DNA of 64,000 nt, from positions 3,410,001 through 3,474,000 of the forward strand of contig NZ_CP019706.1 of the NCBI RefSeq assembly GCF_002101395.1. The letters run 5' to 3'. The DNA comes from Pantoea alhagi (GTDB taxonomy: Bacteria > Pseudomonadota > Gammaproteobacteria > Enterobacterales > Enterobacteriaceae). Shown piece by piece: positions 23,988 to 32,447 of this stretch (position 1 is the stretch's first letter; every line of letters starts with the position of its first letter). Made by a program: the position numbers and the translations under genes. The notes below the pieces were generated by a model, which saw only the letters and a list, made by a program, of their open reading frames with translations, was not told the DNA's origin and did no database searches.

Positions 23988-26033
23988 ATGAACAAGTTTT
24001 TTAAGATGAGCGTGATGGCGGGCCTGCTACTGGCAGGTCACGCCATTGGCGCTGATAGCATTACTCGCGCGGATCAAATCCCGCAGCTGCAGGAAGAGCC
24101 GCAGCACGCTACCGTTAGCGAACGCGTTACCTCCCGTTTTACCCGCTCTCACTACCGTCAGTTCGATCTCGATAACGCCTTCTCAGCGAAAATCTTCGAC
24201 CGCTATTTGAATATGCTGGACTACAGCCACAATGTGCTGCTGGCAACCGATGTGGCGCAGTTCGCTGATAAAAAAACCACGCTGGGCGATGAGCTGCGCA
24301 GCGGTAAACTCACGGTGTTTTACGATTTATTCAATCTGGCGCAAAAGCGTCGTTTTGAGCGTTATCAGTATGCGTTGACCGTGCTGAACAGGCCGATGAG
24401 CTTTACCGGCAACGATACCATCGATACCGATCGCAGCAAGGCACCGTGGCCGAAAAATGCCTCTGAGCTGAATGCCCTGTGGGACGCGAAAGTTAAGTAT
24501 GACTGGCTCAGCCTGAAGCTGACCGGCAAGCAAGACACCGAAATCAAAGATATTCTCACCAAGCGTTACAATTCCGCTATTCGTCGTCTGGCGCAGAGCA
24601 ATAGCGAAGACGTTTTCCAGCTGGCGATGAATGCGTTCGCGCATGAGATCGACCCGCATACTAACTATTTGTCCCCACGCAATACCGAGCAGTTTAATAC
24701 CGAAATGAGCCTTTCCCTGGAAGGTATCGGCGCGGTGCTGCAAATGGATGAAGACTACACGGTCATCAATTCAATGGTAGCAGGCGGCCCGGCGGCGAAA
24801 AGCAAAGCTTTGAGCGTCGGCGATCGGATTGTGGGCGTGGGTCAACCGGGCAAACCGATTGAAGATGTCATCGGCCTGCGGCTGGATGATGTAGTGGCAA
24901 AAATCAAAGGGCCAAAAGGCAGTAAAGTGCGCCTGGAGATCCTGCCTGCCGGTAAAGGCACCAAAACCCGTACCGTTACGCTGACGCGCGAGAAAATACG
25001 CCTTGAGGATCGCGCGGTCAAAATGAGCGTGCATAACGTCGGTAAAGATAAAGTTGGCGTATTGGATATTCCGGGCTTCTATGTCGGCCTGACCGATGAT
25101 GTGAAAGTACAGCTACAGAAACTGGAAAAACAACACGTCGATAGCGTGGTTATCGATCTGCGCACTAACGGCGGCGGAGCGCTTACCGAAGCGGTGTCGC
25201 TTTCCGGTCTGTTTATTCCCAGCGGCCCGGTAGTGCAGGTACGCGATAATAACGGCAAAGTCCGTGAAGACAGCGATAATGACGGCGTGGTTTATTACAA
25301 AGGCCCGCTGGTGGTGCTGGTTGATCGCTTTAGCGCCTCGGCGTCAGAAATTTTTGCAGCAGCTATGCAGGATTACGGACGTGCGCTGATTGTCGGCGAG
25401 CCAACCTTCGGTAAAGGCACCGTGCAGCAGTATCGTTCTCTGAACCGTATTTACGACCAGATGCTGCGCCCTGAGTGGCCTGCGCTGGGGTCGGTACAGT
25501 ACACGATTCAGAAATTCTACCGTATCAACGGCGGCAGTACGCAGCGTAAAGGCGTTACGCCCGATCTGCTAATGCCTACCGGTGTCGAGGCGGCAGAAAC
25601 CGGCGAGAAGTTTGAGGATAACGCTCTGCCGTGGGACAGCATCAATGCGGCAAGCTATACCAAATCGGGCGATTTAAGCGATCTGGTGCCTCTGTTGACT
25701 AAAGCGCACCAGCAGCGTATCGCTAAAGATGCCGAGTTCCAGTACATCATCAAAGATATTCAGCGCTATAACGCCCTGAAGGACAAGCGCAACATTGTGT
25801 CGCTCAATCTTGCCCAGCGTGAGAAAGAGAACCGTGAAGATGATGCGCTGCGTCTGGAGCGGATTAACGCGCGCTATAAAGCGGAAGGGAAAAAGCCGCT
25901 AGCTAAGCTTGACGACCTGCCGAAGGATTATAAAGAGCCCGATCCTTATCTGGACGAAACGGTAAATATTGCTAACGATCTGGCGCATCAGTCGCCGGAA
26001 CAGCCGGGTAAAAAAGCGGCAACGGCAAAATAA
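23988..26033 (+). CDS. prc: Tail-specific periplasmic protease Prc (Tsp)
   Basis: 681 residues (E. coli 682). Signal peptide MNKFFKMSVMAGLLLAGHAI-GAD, helical N-terminal domain, a PDZ domain (about 240-320; SLEGIGAVLQ, GDRIVGVGQ), then the S41 protease core with the nucleophile Ser in DRFSASASEIFAAA and the Lys in EPTFGKGTVQ. Prc trims C-termini (for example FtsI) and, with NlpI, degrades MepS to control peptidoglycan growth. It starts 19 bases after proQ, and a strong terminator follows. Confidence 0.95.
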   Translation: MNKFFKMSVMAGLLLAGHAIGADSITRADQIPQLQEEPQHATVSERVTSRFTRSHYRQFDLDNAFSAKIFDRYLNMLDYSHNVLLATDVAQFADKKTTLGDELRSGKLTVFYDLFNLAQKRRFERYQYALTVLNRPMSFTGNDTIDTDRSKAPWPKNASELNALWDAKVKYDWLSLKLTGKQDTEIKDILTKRYNSAIRRLAQSNSEDVFQLAMNAFAHEIDPHTNYLSPRNTEQFNTEMSLSLEGIGAVLQMDEDYTVINSMVAGGPAAKSKALSVGDRIVGVGQPGKPIEDVIGLRLDDVVAKIKGPKGSKVRLEILPAGKGTKTRTVTLTREKIRLEDRAVKMSVHNVGKDKVGVLDIPGFYVGLTDDVKVQLQKLEKQHVDSVVIDLRTNGGGALTEAVSLSGLFIPSGPVVQVRDNNGKVREDSDNDGVVYYKGPLVVLVDRFSASASEIFAAAMQDYGRALIVGEPTFGKGTVQQYRSLNRIYDQMLRPEWPALGSVQYTIQKFYRINGGSTQRKGVTPDLLMPTGVEAAETGEKFEDNALPWDSINAASYTKSGDLSDLVPLLTKAHQQRIAKDAEFQYIIKDIQRYNALKDKRNIVSLNLAQREKENREDDALRLERINARYKAEGKKPLAKLDDLPKDYKEPDPYLDETVNIANDLAHQSPEQPGKKAATAK

Positions 26034-26055
26034 AACGTCGATATAACCACCCCTT

Positions 26056-26087
26056 AAAAGGCACCGCGTTGGCGGTGCCTTTTTTAT
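26056..26087 (+). terminator. Rho-independent terminator after proQ-prc
   Basis: Stem AAAGGCACCGC / CGGTGCCTTT (about 10 bp) around TTGG, then TTTTTATT, 25 bases past the prc stop. Confidence 0.85.
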
Positions 26088-26271
26088 TGCACGCTATTGT
26101 TTAGCCCGGCTGTTTAATCCCACAAAGTGAGGTTAAAAAAAGATTGCGACAAAATGTAAAGTTATGTCTTTTTAAGCACTTAAACGTTAAGTATGCTTGA
26201 AAAGCTACGCGATGTCCCTACGATGTATATCCGCGCATGGGCGCTTAGTTAACTGAGGAAGATTAAAGTTT

Positions 26272-27153
26272 ATGATGCGTATTGCTCTTTTCCTGCTGAC
26301 CAACCTTGCCGTGATGTTGGTATTCGGGCTGATTCTGAGCCTGACAGGAATTCAGTCAAGCAGTGTGCAGGGCCTGATGATAATGGCGGGTCTGTTTGGC
26401 TTCGGCGGTGCGTTTGTTTCACTGCTGATGTCGAAATGGATGGCACTGCGTTCCGTTGGCGGTGAAGTTATTGAACAGCCGCGTAACGAGACGGAACGCT
26501 GGCTGATGGAAACGGTAGGGCGTCAGGCGCAGCAGGCGGGAATCGCTATGCCGCAGGTAGCGATTTACCATGCGCCTGATATTAACGCGTTTGCCACCGG
26601 CGCACGTCGTGATGCTTCGCTGGTCGCCGTATCTACCGGCCTGTTGCAAAACATGAGCCGTGATGAAGCGGAAGCCGTGCTGGCGCATGAGATAAGTCAC
26701 ATTGCTAACGGTGACATGGTCACCATGACGCTGATCCAGGGCATTGTGAACACCTTTGTGATCTTTATTTCCCGTATCCTCGCACAAATCGCCGCAGGCT
26801 TTCTGTCCGGGAACCGGGAGGATGAAGAGAGCAGCAACGGCAACCCGATGGTCTATTTCGCTGTGTCGATGGTGCTGGAGCTGGTGTTTGGTATTCTTGC
26901 CAGCATGATCACCATGTGGTTCTCACGTCATCGTGAGTTTCATGCTGACGCAGGCTCAGCGCGTCTGGTCGGTCGTGAAAAAATGATTGCGGCGCTGCAG
27001 CGGTTAAAAACCAGCTACGAGCCGCAGGAGCCGGGCAGCATGATGGCGTTTTGTATCAACGGTAAAGGCAAATCATTAAGCGAATTCTTTATGTCGCATC
27101 CGCCGTTGGATAAACGTATTGAAGCGCTGCGCAGCGGCCAGTATCTGAAATAA
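26272..27153 (+). CDS. htpX: Membrane zinc metalloprotease HtpX
   Basis: 293 residues, M48 family, same length as E. coli. Two N-terminal membrane helices (about 4-24 and 34-54), zinc site HEISH near 139-143 with the third ligand Glu in REFHADAGSA, and two further apolar segments. HtpX degrades misfolded membrane proteins together with FtsH and is Cpx-controlled in E. coli. The 240-base leader carries GTAAA-N5-GTCTT (26,156 region), only a partial match to a CpxR box, so Cpx control is not shown here. The gene is monocistronic with its own terminator. Confidence 0.95.
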   Translation: MMRIALFLLTNLAVMLVFGLILSLTGIQSSSVQGLMIMAGLFGFGGAFVSLLMSKWMALRSVGGEVIEQPRNETERWLMETVGRQAQQAGIAMPQVAIYHAPDINAFATGARRDASLVAVSTGLLQNMSRDEAEAVLAHEISHIANGDMVTMTLIQGIVNTFVIFISRILAQIAAGFLSGNREDEESSNGNPMVYFAVSMVLELVFGILASMITMWFSRHREFHADAGSARLVGREKMIAALQRLKTSYEPQEPGSMMAFCINGKGKSLSEFFMSHPPLDKRIEALRSGQYLK

Positions 27154-27184
27154 AAGTCTCTGCCAGCCTGGCTGGAATAATGAA

Positions 27185-27213
27185 AAAACCACCTCTCAGG
27201 AGGTGGTTTTTTA
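27185..27213. terminator. Bidirectional terminator between htpX and yebQ
   Basis: AAAACCACCTC / GAGGTGGTTTT with a short loop (TCAG) and T runs on both strands, placed between convergent htpX (ends 27153) and yebQ (ends 27250). Confidence 0.85.
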
Positions 27214-27249
27214 TTGCCTGCGGTTCAGGAATAGCGGCCAGCCCCGGCG

Positions 27250-28632
27250 TTAACTGGGCTTTTGCAACGGCTGGCGCAGGCGCGACAGGCTGAACAGCGC
27301 GGCGAGGGTAGAAAACAGACCCGCCAGCAGCAGCGAGGCGTGCGTACCCTGCGTATCAAACAGGTTAAACATAAGCGCTACCAGCGCCGCGCCGCTGGTT
27401 TGTCCCAGCAGGCGAGCCGTGCCCAGCATACCGCTGGCGCCGCCGCTGCGATGGCGCGGTGCGGCAGAAATGATGGTGTGATTATTTGGCGACTGAAACA
27501 GGCCAAAGCCCGCGCCGCATAAAATCATGCGCCAGATAATATCGCCATCTGTCGGCGCGGCGGGCAACCAGGCCAGCGCAAACAGACCAAAGGCAAAAAC
27601 GGCCAGCCCGATCCCCCCCAACAACCCGGCATGAAAGCGTTCCAGCAGGCGTCCGGCAATCGGCGACATCACCATCGTGGCCAGCGGCCAGGGCGTCAGC
27701 AACAGACCGGTTTCCACCTCGCTTCTGCCCAGCACGCTCTGCAAAAAGAAGGGCAGGGAAACCATTGCCAGCATCTGCGCCAGAAATGAACAGATCGAGG
27801 TGCAGATTGAAAGCGAAAAGATGGGGATACGTAGCAAATCCACCGGCAGCAGCGGAAAGGTCATTCTCAGCTGACGCCGGATAAACAGCGTGCCGACCAG
27901 CAGCAACGCCAGCAGTTCGGCCACAATAAGCCGGTAGTCCTGGCCCTGCGCCGCGCCGCTTAGTGCTGACAGCAGCAGGCCGAAAGTCAGCGCATTCATT
28001 ACCGCGCTGGTAATATCGAAACGCTGCGTTGGCGATGACTTCTGGGTGTTGTCCGGTAAAAAGCGCCAGGCCAGCAGCAGCGCCAGCATGCCCGCAGGGA
28101 CGTTAATCAGAAACAGCCATTTCCAGGACGTCACTGCCAGGATCGCAGCAGCAACCGTTGGCCCCGCTGCGCTGGAGACGGCGACAATCAGCGCGTTAAT
28201 CGCCATGCCGCGTCCCAGATAGCGCTGCGGATAAATAATCCGTATCAGAGCGGTATTCACGCTCATCAGCGCCGCGCCGCCAAAGCCCTGCAGAACACGG
28301 GCGAAGGTTAACATGCCGAGCGAGTCGGAAAAGGCGCACAGCAGCGAAGTAGCGCTAAACAGCAACAGCCCGCCCTGATAAATACGCCGATAACCCAGCA
28401 GATCGCCAAGAAAAGAAAACGACAGCAGTGAAATGATAATCGCCAGCTGATAGGCATTAATGATCCAGATTGATTCCGCCGGGCTGGCCTGGAGCTCGCG
28501 AGCGATAGTCGGGAGGGCTACGTTGGCAATGGTGCCGTCAAGCACGGCAACGGTTATTCCTAAAGCAATAGCGGCTATCGCGCCATAACGGCGCGGCAGC
28601 GGTAAACCGTCAGAGGATGTAGTCACAGGCAT
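27250..28632 (-). CDS. yebQ: MFS transporter YebQ (DHA2-like)
   Basis: 460 residues with about 14 membrane helices. Motif A-like GDLLGYRRIYQGG follows helix 2, and motif C-type glycines lie in helix 5 (AVSSAAGPTVAAAIL), placing it with drug/H+ antiporters of the 14-helix family. The N-terminal AVLDGTIANVALPTIARELQ is the DHA2 motif D1. E. coli YebQ is 457 residues and also lies between htpX and kdgR. The substrate has not been established; multidrug export is a family expectation. In Erwiniaceae it is transcribed divergently from kdgR, as seen here. Confidence 0.9.
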   Translation of the reverse strand: MPVTTSSDGLPLPRRYGAIAAIALGITVAVLDGTIANVALPTIARELQASPAESIWIINAYQLAIIISLLSFSFLGDLLGYRRIYQGGLLLFSATSLLCAFSDSLGMLTFARVLQGFGGAALMSVNTALIRIIYPQRYLGRGMAINALIVAVSSAAGPTVAAAILAVTSWKWLFLINVPAGMLALLLAWRFLPDNTQKSSPTQRFDITSAVMNALTFGLLLSALSGAAQGQDYRLIVAELLALLLVGTLFIRRQLRMTFPLLPVDLLRIPIFSLSICTSICSFLAQMLAMVSLPFFLQSVLGRSEVETGLLLTPWPLATMVMSPIAGRLLERFHAGLLGGIGLAVFAFGLFALAWLPAAPTDGDIIWRMILCGAGFGLFQSPNNHTIISAAPRHRSGGASGMLGTARLLGQTSGAALVALMFNLFDTQGTHASLLLAGLFSTLAALFSLSRLRQPLQKPS

Positions 28633-28788
28633 GCTTAAAATTAAAGAGAGTGAATATCACCATGCTAATGATTTTTTTAACATGATGCATCTTAATTGCA
28701 TTGAAAAGTCTTACAGACACGTCACTTGTCACGCACAAATATTGCCTGCGGCAGGAAGAGCCACGTATACTGGAAATGGCGTTCCATT

Positions 28789-28812
28789 TTTAATAAAACA
28801 ATTTTAAAAAGG
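28789..28812. promoter_or_regulatory. Possible KdgR operator upstream of kdgR
   Basis: AATAAAACAATTTTAAAAAGG just upstream of the kdgR ribosome site resembles the KdgR box pattern (AA-N-AAA-YR-TTTTA). It would suggest autoregulation; the match is by eye only. Confidence 0.3.
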
Positions 28813-28820
28813 CTTTGATT

Positions 28821-29612
28821 ATGGCGAATGTAGATGGCGATAAACAGCCCGATTCGGTCTCTTCTGTACTAAAGGTGTTTGGCATTTTACAGGCTCTGGG
28901 CGAAGAACGTGAAAACGGCATTACCGAACTGTCGCAGCGCGTGATGATGTCCAAAAGTACCGTTTATCGTTTTCTGCAAACAATGAAGTCGCTGGGCTAT
29001 GTTTCTCAGGAAGGCGAATCAGAAAAGTATGCGCTAACGCTGAAACTGTTTGAGCTGGGTGCCAGAGCGTTGCAGAATGTTGATCTGATTCGCAGCGCAG
29101 ATATTCAAATGCGCGAGCTGTCGCGGCTGACCAAAGAGACCATTCATCTTGGGGCGCTGGAAGACGATAGCATTGTCTATATTCACAAAATCGATTCGCT
29201 CTATAACCTGCGCATGTATTCGCGTATCGGACGCCGTAATCCTTTGCACAGCACTGCGATTGGCAAGGTGTTGCTGGCCTGGCGCGATCGTGCCGAGGTG
29301 CATGATATTCTGCGTGAGGTGGAGTTCCGCCGTAGCACACCGCACACGCTGGGCAGCGAAGAAGAGCTGCTGAAAGTGCTGGACGTCGTAAAAGTTCAGG
29401 GTTTTGGCGAGGATAATGAAGAACAGGAAGAGGGGCTGCGCTGTATTGCCGTACCGGTTTTTGACCGTTTCGGCGTGGTAATTGCCGGTATGAGTATCTC
29501 TTTCCCGACTATTCGCTTTTCAGAAGAGCGCAAGCATGAATATGTCGCGATGCTGCATCGAGCAGGGCGGACACTCTCATCGCAGCTGGGCTATCACGAC
29601 TATCCTTTTTAA
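28821..29612 (+). CDS. kdgR: IclR-family repressor KdgR
   Basis: 263 residues, the E. coli length, from ATG at 28821 (MANVDGDKQPDSVSSVLKVF) with AAGG upstream. N-terminal winged HTH (ITELSQRVMMSKSTVYRFLQ), then the IclR effector domain with conserved TIHLGALEDDSIVYIHKIDS, RRNPLHSTAIGKVLLAW and EDNEEQEEGLRCIAVP. KdgR represses genes for 2-keto-3-deoxygluconate and pectin breakdown products and is released by KDG. In plant-associated Erwiniaceae it may also regulate host-related genes (family knowledge). Confidence 0.95.
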   Translation: MANVDGDKQPDSVSSVLKVFGILQALGEERENGITELSQRVMMSKSTVYRFLQTMKSLGYVSQEGESEKYALTLKLFELGARALQNVDLIRSADIQMRELSRLTKETIHLGALEDDSIVYIHKIDSLYNLRMYSRIGRRNPLHSTAIGKVLLAWRDRAEVHDILREVEFRRSTPHTLGSEEELLKVLDVVKVQGFGEDNEEQEEGLRCIAVPVFDRFGVVIAGMSISFPTIRFSEERKHEYVAMLHRAGRTLSSQLGYHDYPF

Positions 29613-29661
29613 GGAACACAAAGCGGCACTTTCAGGGTGCCGCTGTTGCTGAAGGGGCAAT

Positions 29662-29904
29662 CTAGCCGTTATTGTCCACAACCTCAGAACTTTTTCTGAG
29701 AACAGGACAATCCGCCACGCCAATAATGCCGCTGTCGCTGTGCAGATATTGCGCTTTGATCATCCCGCGAGCCGTCAGGTACTGACACTGTAAACCGATA
29801 CCGGCGACATTTTTGTGGCTGCCGGTCAGGATGCCATAGCCGGTTAGCAACAGTCCCAGCCAGATGAGTGCCAGTAAACTCACAATTCGAAGCAATATTT
29901 TCAT
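29662..29904 (-). CDS. yobH: YobH family membrane-anchored small protein
   Basis: 80 residues from ATG at 29904 (MKILLRIVSLLALIWLGLLL), behind AGGGAGATAAA. One N-terminal membrane helix or uncleaved signal, then a periplasmic part with two cysteines (LQCQYLTARG, ADCPVLRKS) and an acidic end (EVVDNNG). It matches E. coli YobH (79) along the whole length. In E. coli mgrB and yobH lie together next to kdgR and yebO; here mgrB is missing. Function unknown. Confidence 0.88.
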   Translation of the reverse strand: MKILLRIVSLLALIWLGLLLTGYGILTGSHKNVAGIGLQCQYLTARGMIKAQYLHSDSGIIGVADCPVLRKSSEVVDNNG

Positions 29905-30084
29905 TTTATCTCCCTGTAAAAATGGCAAGCTTCCCGCTTCGCTGCCGAAAAGGGAGCAGCATAGCCTGATTGCAGAATGAAAGCGATCGGAGGAAGCTTA
30001 AAGCGATGTTCTGACGCAGCGGCTATTCATTACGATGAATCCAGGTAAAATCGTCGGCGTAACGTAAGACAAGCAGAGGTTGTT

Positions 30085-30351
30085 ATGAACGAATTAAATG
30101 GCGGTGGCACTCTGATGCCGCTTATCAGCAGTATTGCTTTTGCGGTGGTGGGGCTGATTGCCTGGTTTTTTGTTAATCGCGCCAGCGTGCGTGCCAGTGA
30201 ACAGATTCGGCTACTGGAAGCGCTGCTGGAAGAACAGAAAAAACAGAATGCTATTCTGTATCAGCTGACGCAGCAGGTTGCCGGCGGCGAACAACAGCAG
30301 AGGGATGATGAGCAGGACCCAGATTTCACCCGCCTGATCCCGGAGCGATAA
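30085..30351 (+). CDS. yebO: YebO family protein
   Basis: 88 residues: one membrane helix near the N-terminus (about 12-32, ISSIAFAVVGLIAWFFVNRA), then a cytoplasmic coiled-coil-like segment (EQIRLLEALLEEQKKQNAIL) and an acidic tail ending DFTRLIPER. It matches E. coli YebO, including the ...EQI-LLEALL-QQK-QNA-L block. ATG preceded by AGAGG. It heads a probable two-gene unit with the MBL-fold gene 28 bases downstream. Function unknown. Confidence 0.85.
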   Translation: MNELNGGGTLMPLISSIAFAVVGLIAWFFVNRASVRASEQIRLLEALLEEQKKQNAILYQLTQQVAGGEQQQRDDEQDPDFTRLIPER

Positions 30352-30379
30352 ACAGTCATTACGGCTAAGGAGCAGAAGG

Positions 30380-31384
30380 ATGAAATGGAAAAATCCCTGG
30401 TACGACGCGGAAAAATCACACCATACGCCGGAAGGATTTTGCAATCCAGAGCCTGACCTGCGTCAGTCGGGCGATCTTCAGCGCTGGCGCAAAGAGCGTA
30501 AAGCGCAGGGAGTCCCGTTTCCTCCACGGCAGGGCTATGAAGCTTTTACGCAGCAGTGGCAGCAGCAGGCCGATCTGAGCGGTGAGCAGGACTGCATATG
30601 GTGGCTGGGCCACGCGGCGATAATGCTGCGGCTGGATGGGCGCTACGGTTTGATCGATCCGGTATTATCGCAAAGAGCTTCGCCGCTGCGCTTTTATGGA
30701 CCGCAGCGTAAAACGCCTGCACCGTTGGCTATTAAAGATCTGCCTTCTCTCGACTGGGTATTGATTTCGCATAATCATTACGACCATCTCGACAGGCCGA
30801 CCATTAACGCTATTCTGCGACGCTTCCCACAGGTCCAGTTTATTGTCCCGCTGGGACTGGAGCCCTGGTTCCGTCGGGCAGGCGCGCGCCATGTGGTGCA
30901 GCTTGACTGGTGGCAGCAGACGCAGCGTCACGGGATAACGTTTCATGCCGTACCGGCGCGGCACTGGAGTATGCGCACCCTGTACGATCGTAATCGTTCG
31001 CTTTGGTGTGGCTGGACCATTAAAACGGAACATCTTAATTTCTGGTTTTCTGGCGACAGCGGCTATTCACCCAGCCTGCTGGACATAGCGCGTCGTCTGG
31101 GACCATTCAATCTTGCGGCATTACCCATAGGCGCATATGCACCAAGATGGTTCATGCAGGGACAGCATATGGACCCGCAACAGTCAGTATCATTACATCA
31201 GGCTATCGGCGCTCCGGTAACCATTCCTCTCCACTGGGGAGTATTTGAGCTGGCTGATGAGGCGCTGGATGAGCCGCCACAGGAGCTGGCACGGGCGCTC
31301 GAGGCGGCTAAGCAGAATAAAATGCGTTTCCGACCCTGGAAAATAGGGGGAAGGGCCAATTTAAATAATATAAACCAGGAATAA
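30380..31384 (+). CDS. MBL-fold metallohydrolase (NAPE-PLD/RomA type)
   Basis: 334 residues, metallo-beta-lactamase fold. The metal-binding motif ISHNHYDHLD (about 130-139; H-x-H-x-D-H) is complete. Further ligands are likely H194 in PARHWSMR, D in FSGDSGY and H in PLHWGVF. This is the layout of N-acyl-phosphatidylethanolamine phospholipase D-like proteins, including enterobacterial RomA. No signal peptide, so it is cytoplasmic or peripheral. It starts 28 bases after yebO behind AAGGAG and is probably co-expressed with it. Substrate not defined. Confidence 0.82.
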   Translation: MKWKNPWYDAEKSHHTPEGFCNPEPDLRQSGDLQRWRKERKAQGVPFPPRQGYEAFTQQWQQQADLSGEQDCIWWLGHAAIMLRLDGRYGLIDPVLSQRASPLRFYGPQRKTPAPLAIKDLPSLDWVLISHNHYDHLDRPTINAILRRFPQVQFIVPLGLEPWFRRAGARHVVQLDWWQQTQRHGITFHAVPARHWSMRTLYDRNRSLWCGWTIKTEHLNFWFSGDSGYSPSLLDIARRLGPFNLAALPIGAYAPRWFMQGQHMDPQQSVSLHQAIGAPVTIPLHWGVFELADEALDEPPQELARALEAAKQNKMRFRPWKIGGRANLNNINQE

Positions 31385-31921
31385 TCTGATAACAGCGAGG
31401 GATGATTTAATAGTGCAACGGTTACGCTTTAAAAACGCCCTCGCCTTATTCAAAAGATCGGAATAACTTTTAAATAATAATGCTGCGTTTATTTGGGGCA
31501 GGTAAATTTATATATTCCTTTTTTGGTGCAGCCTCGCAAATTTGCTACCAGCGGGGCAGATTACAGCGATGCTATTTCTGATATTGCATGGCCCTGAAAG
31601 CAGGCGAAGACGTTGAAAAAAGGTGAAGTAAAGTTGCCATAATTATGCAATATTCTTCCGTTACAGTGAGAAGCGGCGAAGGTAAAAACTGAGACGCACA
31701 TCTCTTCAGGCCCACAGGCTGCTGGATTTCACTGTTGGACGGCAACGTAGTACGCCCGGGCGAAGGGGCGGCGTTTAACGTTTCTTAATGCATAAAACTG
31801 CAAACCTTGTAATGAATTCACAATAAGTGTGCGGCAGGTCGATCACCGTTTAAAAATTACTTGCCATAAATTATCGGATATGTGATAACGCTATTAAGCA
31901 AAACGAGGTACAGCTCTGTTT
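31385..31921. other. Long leader/promoter region of yobF-cspC
   Basis: About 540 bases without a gene. GCGAGGG (31396) and CCCTCGC (31437) could pair downstream of the MBL-fold gene. The second half is AT-rich and should hold the yobF-cspC promoter and a long 5' untranslated region, as in E. coli. Confidence 0.5.
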
Positions 31922-32089
31922 ATGTATGGCATATTCAGTAAAGAAGTAATGAGTAAAGACGTTGACGTTGAATACCGCTTCCTTGCCGAACCTTATATTA
32001 GTGCCTCATTCAGTAATGTCTCTGGTTTTCTGTCAGTCGCCTTCGGGCAAATAAACATTCTAAGGAATTACAAAGATGGCAAAAATTAA
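31922..32089 (+). CDS. yobF: Small protein YobF (DUF2527), overlapping cspC
   Basis: 55 residues, MYGIFSKEVMSKDVDVEYRF then LAEPYISASFSNVSGF. The first 35 residues match E. coli YobF (MCGIFSKEV...DVEYRF-AEPYI-AS-SNVS) closely. The reading frame here does not stop before cspC: it runs 14 bases into it and ends at TAA 32087-32089, whereas E. coli YobF has 47 residues. The two genes are co-transcribed in E. coli, where YobF is a stress-induced small protein. The overlap implies that YobF translation passes over the cspC ribosome site. Confidence 0.8.
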   Translation: MYGIFSKEVMSKDVDVEYRFLAEPYISASFSNVSGFLSVAFGQINILRNYKDGKN

Positions 32090-32285
32090 AGGTCAGGTTA
32101 AGTGGTTCAACGAATCCAAAGGTTTTGGCTTCATTACTCCGGCAGACGGCAGTAAAGATGTGTTCGTTCACTTTTCTGCTATCCAGGGTAATGGTTTCAA
32201 AACCCTGGCCGAAGGCCAGAACGTCGAGTTCGAAATTCAGGATGGTCAGAAAGGTCCGGCTGCGGTTAACGTTGTCGCTATCTGA
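32076..32285 (+). CDS. cspC: Cold-shock-like protein CspC
   Basis: 69 residues, one OB-fold cold-shock domain with RNP1 KGFGFI (KWFNESKGFGFITPADG) and RNP2 DVFVHF. It is identical in length to E. coli CspC, which is constitutive, melts RNA hairpins at terminators and stabilises stress mRNAs including rpoS. ATG is preceded by AAGGAATTACAAAG. A terminator follows at 32338. Confidence 0.96.
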   Translation: MAKIKGQVKWFNESKGFGFITPADGSKDVFVHFSAIQGNGFKTLAEGQNVEFEIQDGQKGPAAVNVVAI

Positions 32286-32337
32286 TAGCCTGTTTTTCTT
32301 TTCACGCGGTTTTTTGTTTACTGCGTAAAGATAAGGC

Positions 32338-32370
32338 AAAGGCCCTGGTCAATGACCGGGGCCTTTCTTT
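32338..32370 (+). terminator. Rho-independent terminator after cspC
   Basis: AAAGGCCCTGGTC / GACCGGGGCCTTT (one G-T pair) around AAT, then CTTTTTT, 52 bases after the cspC stop. Confidence 0.85.
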
Positions 32371-32447
32371 TTTGACGGCTTTTGGCGGATGACGCTGTTG
32401 CCTGCAGCGTGTAAACTGCGCGCCTGATTCAGCCAGAGAAAGAGACC

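Noticed and set aside
26153..26175. CpxR box upstream of htpX
   Set aside because: Only one GTAAA half is clear and the second half is poor, so I do not list it as a site.
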